From NCBI GenBank assembly GCA_020632655.1, contig JACKFD010000003.1, positions 1-64,000 on the forward strand: a stretch of 64,000 nucleotides of DNA, given 5' to 3'. A program made the position numbers and the translations under genes. A model generated the notes under the pieces. That model worked only from the letters and a program-made list of their open reading frames with translations. It did not search any database and was not told the DNA's origin. This DNA comes from Spirochaetaceae bacterium (GTDB lineage Bacteria > Myxococcota_A > UBA9160 > UBA4427). Shown in pieces: positions 1 to 7,191 of the stretch (the stretch's first letter is position 1; each line of letters starts with the position of its first letter).

Positions 1-68
1 AGGAGAAGGCCCTCTTCGACGCCTCGGTCGTGCACGTCCGTACGCTGGTCTCGCAGATCGAGCTCTGA
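1..68 (+). CDS. 3' end of a partial gene, possibly malate dehydrogenase
   Basis: Only the last 21 codons are present; the frame opens at base 3 and stops at TGA 66-68. The tail (ending HVRTLVSQIEL) has an F-x-A-S-V-x-H-V-R-x-L-V pattern like the C-terminal helix of LDH-like malate dehydrogenases. Malate dehydrogenase is often encoded directly before sucCD in deltaproteobacteria, so position supports the guess. The fragment is too short to exclude another TCA-cycle enzyme. Confidence 0.45.
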   Translation, partial: EKALFDASVVHVRTLVSQIEL

Positions 69-198
69 GTCGGACGAAGTCCGGCGCGGCCCGAGGCCGC
101 GTCGGCACGCTCCCGGCGTGGGTCGACGGAGGTCGGCCGCTTCGTCGGCGGGACGGACAATCGGTCCGCGTGCATCGACGCGGAGGAATGGGACGGAC

Positions 199-1368
199 AT
201 GAACGTTCACGAGTACCAGGCAAAGGCTCTCTTCCGCGAGTTCGGCGTGGCGGTTCCGGACGGCCGGCTCGCGACCACGCCCGAGGAGGCGGAGCGCGCC
301 GCCAAGGCCCTCGGCAGCTCGGTCGTCGTCGTGAAGGCGCAGGTGCATGCCGGCGGCCGCGGCAAGGCCGGCGGGGTCAAGCTCGCCAGGTCCGCCGCCG
401 AGGCGAAGACCGCCGCGAGCGAGATCCTGGGGATGACGCTGCACACGCCGCAGACGCCGCCCGAGGGCAAGCTCGTCCGCAAGGTCTACGTCGAGGCCGG
501 CAGCAACATCGTGAAGGAGTACTACTTCGCGATCCTCTTCGACCGCTCGGCCGAGAAGTACGCGCTCGTCGCGTCGACGGAAGGCGGGATGGAGATCGAG
601 GTCGTTGCCGAGAAGACGCCCGACAAGATCCTGACCTGCATGGTCGATCCGAACGTCGGACTCTGCGAGTACCAGGCGCGCGACCTCGGCTTCCGACTCG
701 GCCTCGACGGCGCGCAGGTCAACAAGTTCGTGCCCTTCGCGAAGGGCCTCTTCGAGCTCTTCATCGCGAAGGACTGCTCGCAGGTCGAGATCAATCCCCT
801 CGTGCTGACGGCCGAGGGCGATCTCTTCGCGCTCGACGGCAAGCTCAATTTCGACGACAACGCCCTCTATCGGCATCCCGAGATCGCCGAGCTGCGCGAT
901 CCCGACGAGGAGGACGAACGCGAGCGGGCCGCCAAGGAGATCGACCTCGCCTACGTCGGCCTCGACGGCAACATCGGCTGCATGGTGAACGGTGCGGGCC
1001 TCGCGATGGCGACCCTCGACATGATCCACTACTGCGGCGGCAAGCCGGCGAACTTCCTCGACGCGGGCGGCGGCGCGGACAAGGAGAAGGTCAAGGAGGC
1101 CTTCAAGCTGATCCTGCGCGACGAGAACGTCGAGGCGATCCTCGTCAACATCTTCGGCGGCATCGTGCGCTGCGACCTGATCGCCGAGGGCGTGGTCGCA
1201 GCGGCGGACGATCTCGGCGTGAAGGTGCCGCTCGTCGTCCGCCTCCAGGGCACGAAGGCGGCCGAGGGCCGCGCGATCCTCGCGAAGTCGAACCTGAACA
1301 TCACTCCGGCGGAGACGCTCAAGGAAGCGGGCGAGCTCGCGGTCGCCGCCGTGAAGGGAGCGGCCTGA
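199..1368 (+). CDS. sucC: Succinyl-CoA synthetase (ADP-forming) beta subunit
   Basis: Beta subunit of the TCA-cycle enzyme that interconverts succinyl-CoA and succinate with formation of ATP or GTP. The 389-residue product has the usual family length. It begins MNVHEYQAK, the standard N-terminus, so ATG 199 is chosen over in-frame upstream codons; GGAGGA lies at 182-187. An ATP-grasp fold is indicated by KAQVHAGGRGKAGG near residue 45 and by the C-terminal CoA-ligase segment NIFGGIVRCDLIAEGV. It is separated from sucD by one base, so the two subunits are surely co-translated. Cytoplasmic. Confidence 0.97.
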   Translation: MNVHEYQAKALFREFGVAVPDGRLATTPEEAERAAKALGSSVVVVKAQVHAGGRGKAGGVKLARSAAEAKTAASEILGMTLHTPQTPPEGKLVRKVYVEAGSNIVKEYYFAILFDRSAEKYALVASTEGGMEIEVVAEKTPDKILTCMVDPNVGLCEYQARDLGFRLGLDGAQVNKFVPFAKGLFELFIAKDCSQVEINPLVLTAEGDLFALDGKLNFDDNALYRHPEIAELRDPDEEDERERAAKEIDLAYVGLDGNIGCMVNGAGLAMATLDMIHYCGGKPANFLDAGGGADKEKVKEAFKLILRDENVEAILVNIFGGIVRCDLIAEGVVAAADDLGVKVPLVVRLQGTKAAEGRAILAKSNLNITPAETLKEAGELAVAAVKGAA

Positions 1369-1369
1369 G

Positions 1370-2248
1370 ATGGCGATCCTCTGCGACAAGAACACGAAGC
1401 TGCTCATCCAGGGGATGGGCCGGATGGGGACCTTCCACGCGGGGCTCTCGCGTGAATACGGCACCCAGGTCGTCGGTGGCATCCACCCCGGCAAGGGCGG
1501 GACCGTGATCGAGGGCATCCCGGTCTTCAACACGGTCCGTGAGGCCAAGGCCGCGACCGGTGCGAATGCGAGCGTGATCTTCGTGCCGCCGCCGGGCGCC
1601 GCCGACGCGATCCTCGAGGCGGCCGAGAACGAGCTCGACCTCGCGGTCTGCATCACGGAGGGCATCCCGGTCACGGACATGGCTCGCGCGAAGACGGCGC
1701 TCAAGGGCTCCAGGACGCGTCTGCTCGGACCGAACTGCCCCGGCGTCGTGACGCCCGAGCAGTGCCGGATCGGCATCATGCCCGCGCAGATCACGCGGCC
1801 CGGCCCGGTCGGCGTCGTGTCCCGCTCGGGCACGCTCACCTACGAGGCCGTCGATCAGCTCTCGCGCCTCGGGATCGGTCAGTCGACCTGCGTCGGCATC
1901 GGCGGCGACCCCGTGATCGGCACGAACTTCATCGACGCCCTCACGCTCTTCCAGGCGGATCCGCAGACGAAGGCGGTCGTGATGATCGGCGAGATCGGTG
2001 GCTCCGCAGAAGAGGAGGCAGCCGAGTTCGTGAAGTCGAACATGACCAAGCCCGTCGCCGCCTTCATCGCGGGCCAGAATGCGCCGCCCGGCAAGCGCAT
2101 GGGTCACGCCGGCGCGATCATCGCCGGCGGCAAGGGCAAGGCGAGCGACAAGATCGCTGCCCTCGAGGCGAATGGCGTGGCGGTGTCGCCGTCTCCCGCC
2201 GCGATCGGCGAGACCCTCGCAAAGCACGCGAAGGGCGTGCTCGCGTAG
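1370..2248 (+). CDS. sucD: Succinyl-CoA synthetase alpha subunit
   Basis: Alpha subunit that binds CoA and carries the phosphohistidine intermediate. The 292-residue product has the Rossmann CoA-binding start (LIQGMGRMGTFHAG), the LLGPNCPGV motif, and the active-site histidine in GHAGAIIAGGKGKA (His246). It begins one base after the sucC stop (TGAgATG). Together with korAB further along, it shows a TCA segment in which 2-oxoglutarate could be oxidised by a ferredoxin enzyme and succinyl-CoA then converted to succinate. Confidence 0.97.
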   Translation: MAILCDKNTKLLIQGMGRMGTFHAGLSREYGTQVVGGIHPGKGGTVIEGIPVFNTVREAKAATGANASVIFVPPPGAADAILEAAENELDLAVCITEGIPVTDMARAKTALKGSRTRLLGPNCPGVVTPEQCRIGIMPAQITRPGPVGVVSRSGTLTYEAVDQLSRLGIGQSTCVGIGGDPVIGTNFIDALTLFQADPQTKAVVMIGEIGGSAEEEAAEFVKSNMTKPVAAFIAGQNAPPGKRMGHAGAIIAGGKGKASDKIAALEANGVAVSPSPAAIGETLAKHAKGVLA

Positions 2249-2259
2249 CGGTGTCGAAG

Positions 2260-2306
2260 CTCGGCGCGGGGCTCGTCGGCCGATCCGGTCGGGGTGCCGC
2301 GCCGAG
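2260..2306. terminator. Hairpin between convergent sucD and receptor gene
   Basis: A perfect 10-bp stem (CTCGGCGCGG at 2260-2269 with CCGCGCCGAG at 2297-2306) encloses a 27-nt loop in the 85-bp gap between two convergent genes. No U-run follows on either strand. It is therefore a plausible bidirectional or Rho-assisted end signal rather than a textbook intrinsic terminator. Confidence 0.45.
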
Positions 2307-2333
2307 ACGCTGCTCGTGGCCCACGTGGATCGC

Positions 2334-3467
2334 TCAGAAGAGCTCGACGTCGCCTTCCTCCATGTCCGTCTGGGACACGGGGTTGTGCATCGGGCTGCTC
2401 CATCCCTCGCGCGCCGCGCGCACGGCCGCGACGAGCGCCTCGAGCTCGGCCTTCTCGTCCGCGTTTCGCCGACTCCCGAGTCGGGCGAGCGCCTCGTCGA
2501 GCCGTGACATCTCCGTGCCGATCGCTTCGATGCGCTCGAGGTGGCGATTCGCGGCGCCGAGGGCCTGGGTCGCGATGTCCTCGAATTGCAGCGAACGCAC
2601 GGCGGCGTTGACCGATTTGCCGAGCTCGCGCCCGCAATCCGAGACCTCGCGGATGCCCTCGGTCATCGCGTCGTTCAGGCTCTCGATCTGTCCCGTCACG
2701 CCCTCGACTGCGTCGCTCGCCTCACGGCTGTGACGCAGGCTCTCGCTGGCGGTTCGTGCGACGCGCTGGCGAACGCTCACCATCAGGTCGCGCGAGTCGT
2801 GCGTCAGGTCGCGGATCTGGTCGTTGAAGCTCGACGAGCGCTGCGAAAGGTTCCGCACCTCCTGCGCGACGACCGCAAAGCCCTGGCCTGCCTCGCCGGC
2901 GCGCGCCGCCTCGATCGCCGCGTTGAGCGCGAGGAGGTTCGTCTGGTCGGCGATCGACTGGATCTCGTGTACGACGGAGAAGATGCGATCGAGGTGTCCG
3001 GCCATCTCGTCGATCTGGCGGACGGTGTCCTTGGTCTGGTCGCTGACCTGCATGAGCGAGCCCGCGAGCCGGTTCATGAGGTCACTCGCCTGCGCCGTGA
3101 ACTGCCGCACGTCCGAGGCGTCCCCGCTCTCGGCATCGGAGCGGTCGACGATCCGACTCACGGCCGCGGACTGTCGGCTCGACTGCTCGTTCATGCACTC
3201 GAAGGCGTGCTGGAGCTCTCCGACGGCGCCGTGGACCAGACCGCGCACGCGGTCGACCTCGGTGCGTGCGAGCGCGAGCTCGGACTCGATCAGGCCCCGT
3301 AGCTCGCTCGCGAGCTCACGTGCTCCGTCCGGCGTGGGCGCGGGCGTCACGGGTCGATGCGCCGTGCTCCGCGCGATCGAGGCCAGACCGCGCACGCGGC
3401 CGGCCGCGCGGAAGTACGCGCCAGCCAGGTCGATGGGCCATCGTCGAAAGAGGGTCGGGCGTCTCAC
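2334..3467 (-). CDS. Soluble methyl-accepting chemotaxis protein
   Basis: Cytoplasmic chemoreceptor that would modulate CheA. No membrane segment is visible. The C-terminal half has the signalling hairpin tip QTNLLALNAAIEAARAGE followed by GFAVVAQEVRNL, and then the LQFEDIATQ segment typical of one family of soluble receptors. The protein ends GDVELF, the same hexapeptide that ends CheD of this cluster. The reading frame is open far upstream, so the start is uncertain; GTG at 3467 (377 residues) is chosen because the region before it looks non-coding, though no clear Shine-Dalgarno sequence is seen. It is transcribed divergently from the chemotaxis operon. Confidence 0.85.
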   Translation of the reverse strand: MRRPTLFRRWPIDLAGAYFRAAGRVRGLASIARSTAHRPVTPAPTPDGARELASELRGLIESELALARTEVDRVRGLVHGAVGELQHAFECMNEQSSRQSAAVSRIVDRSDAESGDASDVRQFTAQASDLMNRLAGSLMQVSDQTKDTVRQIDEMAGHLDRIFSVVHEIQSIADQTNLLALNAAIEAARAGEAGQGFAVVAQEVRNLSQRSSSFNDQIRDLTHDSRDLMVSVRQRVARTASESLRHSREASDAVEGVTGQIESLNDAMTEGIREVSDCGRELGKSVNAAVRSLQFEDIATQALGAANRHLERIEAIGTEMSRLDEALARLGSRRNADEKAELEALVAAVRAAREGWSSPMHNPVSQTDMEEGDVELF

Positions 3468-3676
3468 GATGGGTGGAACATCGGCCCCTGTCGAGCGGGC
3501 TTGACGTCTCCCGCACCGCCGCCGTCGGAATGCGGGAATCTCCCCGATTCGACGTTCTCGGAAGGCTCTCCCGGCATGCGTCACGCGGGAGTCAGGGTGC
3601 TCGATGTTTGGCCCGAGGTCGATCCGGGTGCAACCACCATTTTTCTGCACGAACGCGCTTCGTTCCGTTCTCGCTC

Positions 3677-3703
3677 TCAAGCGCACCGCGGGCCTCCCGA
3701 TGG
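3677..3703 (+). promoter_or_regulatory. Candidate sigma-28 type promoter for chemotaxis operon 1
   Basis: TCAAG (3677-3681), a 14-nt gap, then CCCGATGG (3696-3703). Spacing matches the flagellar sigma factor pattern TAAAG-N14-GCCGATAA, and the -35 element is good. The -10 matches 5 of 8 bases. It lies about 50 nt before the TTG start of the STAS gene within the 285-bp divergent gap. Weaker than the site before cheY of cluster 2. Confidence 0.35.
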
Positions 3704-3752
3704 ATCCCGTCGAAGATCCGCCCACGGTACGCGATCGACGAGGAGACCGACG

Positions 3753-4058
3753 TTGGGAAGCGACGATGCCACCACGCTCACGCTGTCGAATCGAATCGAC
3801 ATCACGACGGCCGCGAGCGTTCGTGACGAGTGGGTCGCCTTTCTCGATGCACTCCCGGCCGCGTCGGAGCAGGCGGCCATCGTCGTCGACGGCGCGGGTC
3901 TCGAGCGAATCGATACGGCAGGCGTCCAGCTGCTGGCGTCGCTGTGGAAGTCACTCGTCGATCGGGGCAACCAGCCCGCCTGGAAGGGAAGCACGGAATC
4001 CCTCCGGTCGGCGGCTCGAACGATCGGCATGGAGTCCCATATCGGGCTCGTCGCCTAG
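3753..4058 (+). CDS. STAS-domain protein of the chemotaxis operon
   Basis: Small 101-residue single-domain protein of the STAS / anti-sigma-factor-antagonist fold: beta strands around LTLSNRIDITTA and the helix-capping motif GLERIDTAGVQLLASLW, where family members have a phosphorylatable Ser or Thr (here Thr in DTAG). TTG at 3753 is chosen because AGGAG lies at 3741-3745 with 7-nt spacing; the longer upstream frame has no coding character. STAS proteins in chemotaxis operons are known partners of CheA/CheY signalling in some proteobacteria. Its partner here is not evident, as no dedicated anti-sigma kinase or PP2C gene is adjacent. Confidence 0.8.
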   Translation: MGSDDATTLTLSNRIDITTAASVRDEWVAFLDALPAASEQAAIVVDGAGLERIDTAGVQLLASLWKSLVDRGNQPAWKGSTESLRSAARTIGMESHIGLVA

Positions 4059-4086
4059 CGCGGGCAAGTCACGGAAGGAAGGCTTG

Positions 4087-4449
4087 ATGGCCAGGATTCT
4101 CGTCGTGGACGACTCGGTGTCGATGCGGAAGCTCGTTGGAGCCACGCTGACGGATGCCGGTCACGAGGTCACGGAGGCCTCCGACGGCTGCGAGGCGCTC
4201 GAGATCGCCAAGAAGGAAGAGGCCGATCTCGTGATCACCGACGTCAACATGCCCAACATGGACGGCATCACGCTCGTCGGCGAGCTCCGGAACGTCCCTG
4301 CCTACAAGTTCGTGCCGATCCTGGTGCTCACGACCGAGGTCGACGACGCGAAGAAGCAGGAGGCGAAGGGCAAGGGGGCGACGGGCTGGCTCGTCAAGCC
4401 CTTCGATCCCGAAAAGCTCCTGGCGACGATGAAGAAGGTGCTCGGTTAG
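4087..4449 (+). CDS. cheY: Single-domain response regulator CheY
   Basis: Receiver-only protein of 120 residues that takes phosphate from CheA and carries the signal to a motor or motility apparatus. All catalytic residues are visible: acidic pair Asp8-Asp9 (VVDDS), phosphoacceptor Asp52 (ITDVNMPNMDG), Thr in LTTEVD and Lys in LVKPFDP. It is preceded by AAGGAAGG at 4075-4082 and sits 28 nt after the STAS gene and 18 nt before cheA, so one operon. The KPFDPEKLL ending is usual for the CheY of CheA-linked operons in deltaproteobacteria. Confidence 0.93.
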   Translation: MARILVVDDSVSMRKLVGATLTDAGHEVTEASDGCEALEIAKKEEADLVITDVNMPNMDGITLVGELRNVPAYKFVPILVLTTEVDDAKKQEAKGKGATGWLVKPFDPEKLLATMKKVLG

Positions 4450-4467
4450 TCGAGAGGGCAGTCCGCC

Positions 4468-6588
4468 ATGGCCAAGGGATCGGACATTCAGAATCAGCTC
4501 CTCGACGTCTTCTTCGAGGAATGCGAAGAGGGTCTCGAGACGGTCGAGACCGGGTTCCTCGAGCTCGACGTGGACGAGCCCGACTCGGAGCAGATCAATC
4601 TGATCTTCCGGGCGCTGCACTCGATCAAGGGCTCGAGCGGATCCTTCGGGTTCACGGCGATCTCCGAGTTCGCGCACCATGCGGAGACGCTGCTCGACGA
4701 GATCCGTTCCGGGACACGCGGAATCGACGCGGACATCGTGAACCTCTTCCTGAAGAGCGGTGATCACATCCGCGCGATGGTCGAGGCCGCGCGAGAGGGA
4801 TCGACGGTCGACGCCGCGGAGACGCAGACGCTGACGGATGCCTTCAAGCGCATCCTCGAGCGAGCTGCCGGAGAGGGGGCCGAGTCGGGCTCCCGATCGT
4901 CCGTGACGAACGAGGAAGAGGCTCCCGCGGAGTCTCTCGATCGGACCTGGCGGATCCGATTCGAGCCGAACGCGTCGATGCTCCAGACGGGCAACGATCC
5001 GATCCGGATCCTGCGCGGGCTCGAGGACCTCGGGTCGCTCACGGTCGTCGCGGCGGCCGAGGCGATTCCGGTCCTTCGCGAGATCGAGCCGGAGAACGCC
5101 TACCTCAGCTTCGAGCTCGAGCTCACGACCGATGGGAGCGAAGCGGAGATCCGCGAGAACTTCGCGTGGGTCGAGGACGAATGTCGTCTGACGATCGAGC
5201 CGGTCGGCTCCGCGGAAGCCCTCGTGGAAGCGCCGCTCGACGCGGACGCGAGCGACGGCGAAGACCAGGCTGCCGAGGCCGCGGACGCGTCGGCCCGTGC
5301 GGAGGGGGGTGAGGCCCGCCGCTCGAAGCCCCGATCGGGTGGCGAGAACGCGCGCGCCAACACGTCGATTCGCGTGAGCACGGACAAGGTCGACGCACTC
5401 ATCAACATGGTGGGCGAGCTCGTGATCATCCAGTCGATGCTGTCGGACATCGGCGAGAATCCCGATCCTTCGAAGATGGGCAAGCTTCGCGAAGGACTCG
5501 CTCAGCTCCAGAACAATACGCGGGAGCTCCAGGAGCGGGTCATGCGGATCCGCATGCTCCCGATCAGCTTCGCGTTCAATCGCTTTCCGCGCCTCGTTCA
5601 CGATCTCTCGGAGCAGCTCGGCAAGCGCGTCGAGCTGAAGATCAGCGGCGAGGGAACGGAGCTCGACAAGAACGTCCTCGAGCAGATCGGAGATCCGCTC
5701 GTCCATCTCGTCCGGAACTCCCTCGATCACGGTCTCGAGCCCTCGGATGTCCGGGTCGCCGCCGGGAAGTCCGAGGTCGGCACGGTTCGGCTGAACGCGT
5801 ACCACCGGGGTGGGAACATCCTGATCGAGGTCTCGGACGACGGCCGCGGGATCGACGCGGAGAAGCTCCGAGCCAAGGCGATCGCGCGGGGCCTGATCGA
5901 TCCCGAAGAAGTGATGAGCGACGAGCGGATCCAGCAGCTCGTCTTCGAGCCCGGGCTCTCGACCGCCGAGAAGGTCAGCGACGTGTCGGGACGCGGCGTC
6001 GGCATGGACGTCGTCCGTCGGAACGTCAAGGCGCTCGGCGGCAACATCCAGGTCTACTCGAAGCCGGGTGAGGGGACGACGTTCACCGTCCGACTCCCGC
6101 TCACGCTGGCCATCCTCGACGGTCAGCTCGTGCGGGTCGGCTCCGAGGTCTTCGTGATCCCGCTGGTCTCGATCATCGAGTCGCTCCAGATCCGAGCGGA
6201 GACGAGCAATACCGTCGCCGGCAAGGCGGACGTCTACCGACTCCGCAACGAGGCCGTCCCGATCCTGCGCCTGCACGACATCTTCGGCATGGACTGCGGT
6301 GGCGTGGACGCGTCCCTCGTCGGAAAGCTGATGGTCGTCGTCGAGTCGGGTCAGACGAAGGCCGGCCTGGTCGTCGACGAGCTGCTCGGTCAGCAGCAGG
6401 TCGTGATCAAGAGCCTCGAGACGAATTTCAAGTCGGTGGCCGGCTTCGCCGGCGCCACGATCCTGGGCGATGGGACCGTCGCCTTGATCCTCGACGTACC
6501 CGGCGTGATGGATCAGGCGGGCAAGTCCCGGCCCCGCCCCAGGAAGTCGAAAACCGCGGAGCCGCAGCCGGCGCCGGCCGTCGGCTGA
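4468..6588 (+). CDS. cheA: Chemotaxis histidine kinase CheA
   Basis: Central kinase of the first chemosensory pathway, 706 residues. Order: HPt domain (1-110) with phosphorylated His51 in ALHSIKGSS; a middle domain (about 145-240) before an acidic, Ala-rich linker; dimerisation domain (about 290-360); HATPase with N box HLVRNSLDHGLE, G1 SDDGRGID, G2 GRGVGMDVV and F box FEPGLSTAE; and a C-terminal CheW-like domain (545-690) that docks to receptors and CheW. Cytoplasmic, expected in a ternary array with the soluble receptors. No HPt duplication or fused receiver. Confidence 0.96.
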   Translation: MAKGSDIQNQLLDVFFEECEEGLETVETGFLELDVDEPDSEQINLIFRALHSIKGSSGSFGFTAISEFAHHAETLLDEIRSGTRGIDADIVNLFLKSGDHIRAMVEAAREGSTVDAAETQTLTDAFKRILERAAGEGAESGSRSSVTNEEEAPAESLDRTWRIRFEPNASMLQTGNDPIRILRGLEDLGSLTVVAAAEAIPVLREIEPENAYLSFELELTTDGSEAEIRENFAWVEDECRLTIEPVGSAEALVEAPLDADASDGEDQAAEAADASARAEGGEARRSKPRSGGENARANTSIRVSTDKVDALINMVGELVIIQSMLSDIGENPDPSKMGKLREGLAQLQNNTRELQERVMRIRMLPISFAFNRFPRLVHDLSEQLGKRVELKISGEGTELDKNVLEQIGDPLVHLVRNSLDHGLEPSDVRVAAGKSEVGTVRLNAYHRGGNILIEVSDDGRGIDAEKLRAKAIARGLIDPEEVMSDERIQQLVFEPGLSTAEKVSDVSGRGVGMDVVRRNVKALGGNIQVYSKPGEGTTFTVRLPLTLAILDGQLVRVGSEVFVIPLVSIIESLQIRAETSNTVAGKADVYRLRNEAVPILRLHDIFGMDCGGVDASLVGKLMVVVESGQTKAGLVVDELLGQQQVVIKSLETNFKSVAGFAGATILGDGTVALILDVPGVMDQAGKSRPRPRKSKTAEPQPAPAVG

Positions 6589-6616
6589 ACACGCCCGGTC
6601 ACACTCGGAGATCTCC

Positions 6617-7129
6617 ATGAACGAAGCACCCAACGGGTCGATCGAGACGGTTCAGGTTCGCGAGGGAACGAACCAGTACCTGACCTTCCTCCTCGACGGC
6701 GAGGAGTACGGGGTCGACATCCTGCGCGTCCAGGAGATCCGCGGCTGGGAGGGCGCGACGCAGGTGCCGAATACGCCGCCCTACGTCCGTGGCGTGATCA
6801 ACCTGCGTGGCACGATCGTGCCGATCATCGACCTCCGCCAGCGCTTCGGTCTCGAGGTCGTGGAGTACGGACCGTCGACCGTCGTCGTCGTGCTGCGCAC
6901 GGAGAACGGAGACGACGAGAAGGTGATGGGCATCGTCGTGGACGCCGTCTCCGAGGTCTACAACTTCGCGGCCGACGAGGTGAAGCCTCCGCCGAACATC
7001 GGCGACCAGATGGACATGCGCTATGCGCGTGGGCTCGCCCAGGCGGGTGACGGCCTCGTGATCGTACTCGAGATCGATCAGATCTTGAGCGGGCTCGGAG
7101 GCTCCGTCTTCGAGTCCGCGAACAACTGA
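6617..7129 (+). CDS. cheW: Chemotaxis coupling protein CheW
   Basis: Adaptor of 170 residues linking receptors to CheA. The whole chain is one CheW fold: YLTFLLDGEEYGVDILRVQEIRG at the front, then the conserved VPNTPPYVRGVINLRG and PIIDLRQRFG. It is 28 nt downstream of cheA and 62 nt upstream of the receptor gene, in the same operon. Confidence 0.95.
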   Translation: MNEAPNGSIETVQVREGTNQYLTFLLDGEEYGVDILRVQEIRGWEGATQVPNTPPYVRGVINLRGTIVPIIDLRQRFGLEVVEYGPSTVVVVLRTENGDDEKVMGIVVDAVSEVYNFAADEVKPPPNIGDQMDMRYARGLAQAGDGLVIVLEIDQILSGLGGSVFESANN

Positions 7130-7191
7130 ATCCATCGCCCGGATCGAAGGGTGGCATTCCAGGCTCCGTGCCTGTCAGGAGAGGAACGAGC

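Noticed and set aside
4069..6633. Very long antisense open frame (854 codons) opposite cheY-cheA
   Set aside because: It lies opposite genes with clear motifs. The product is Arg/Asp/Glu/Leu-rich without domains, the typical shadow of high-GC coding DNA.
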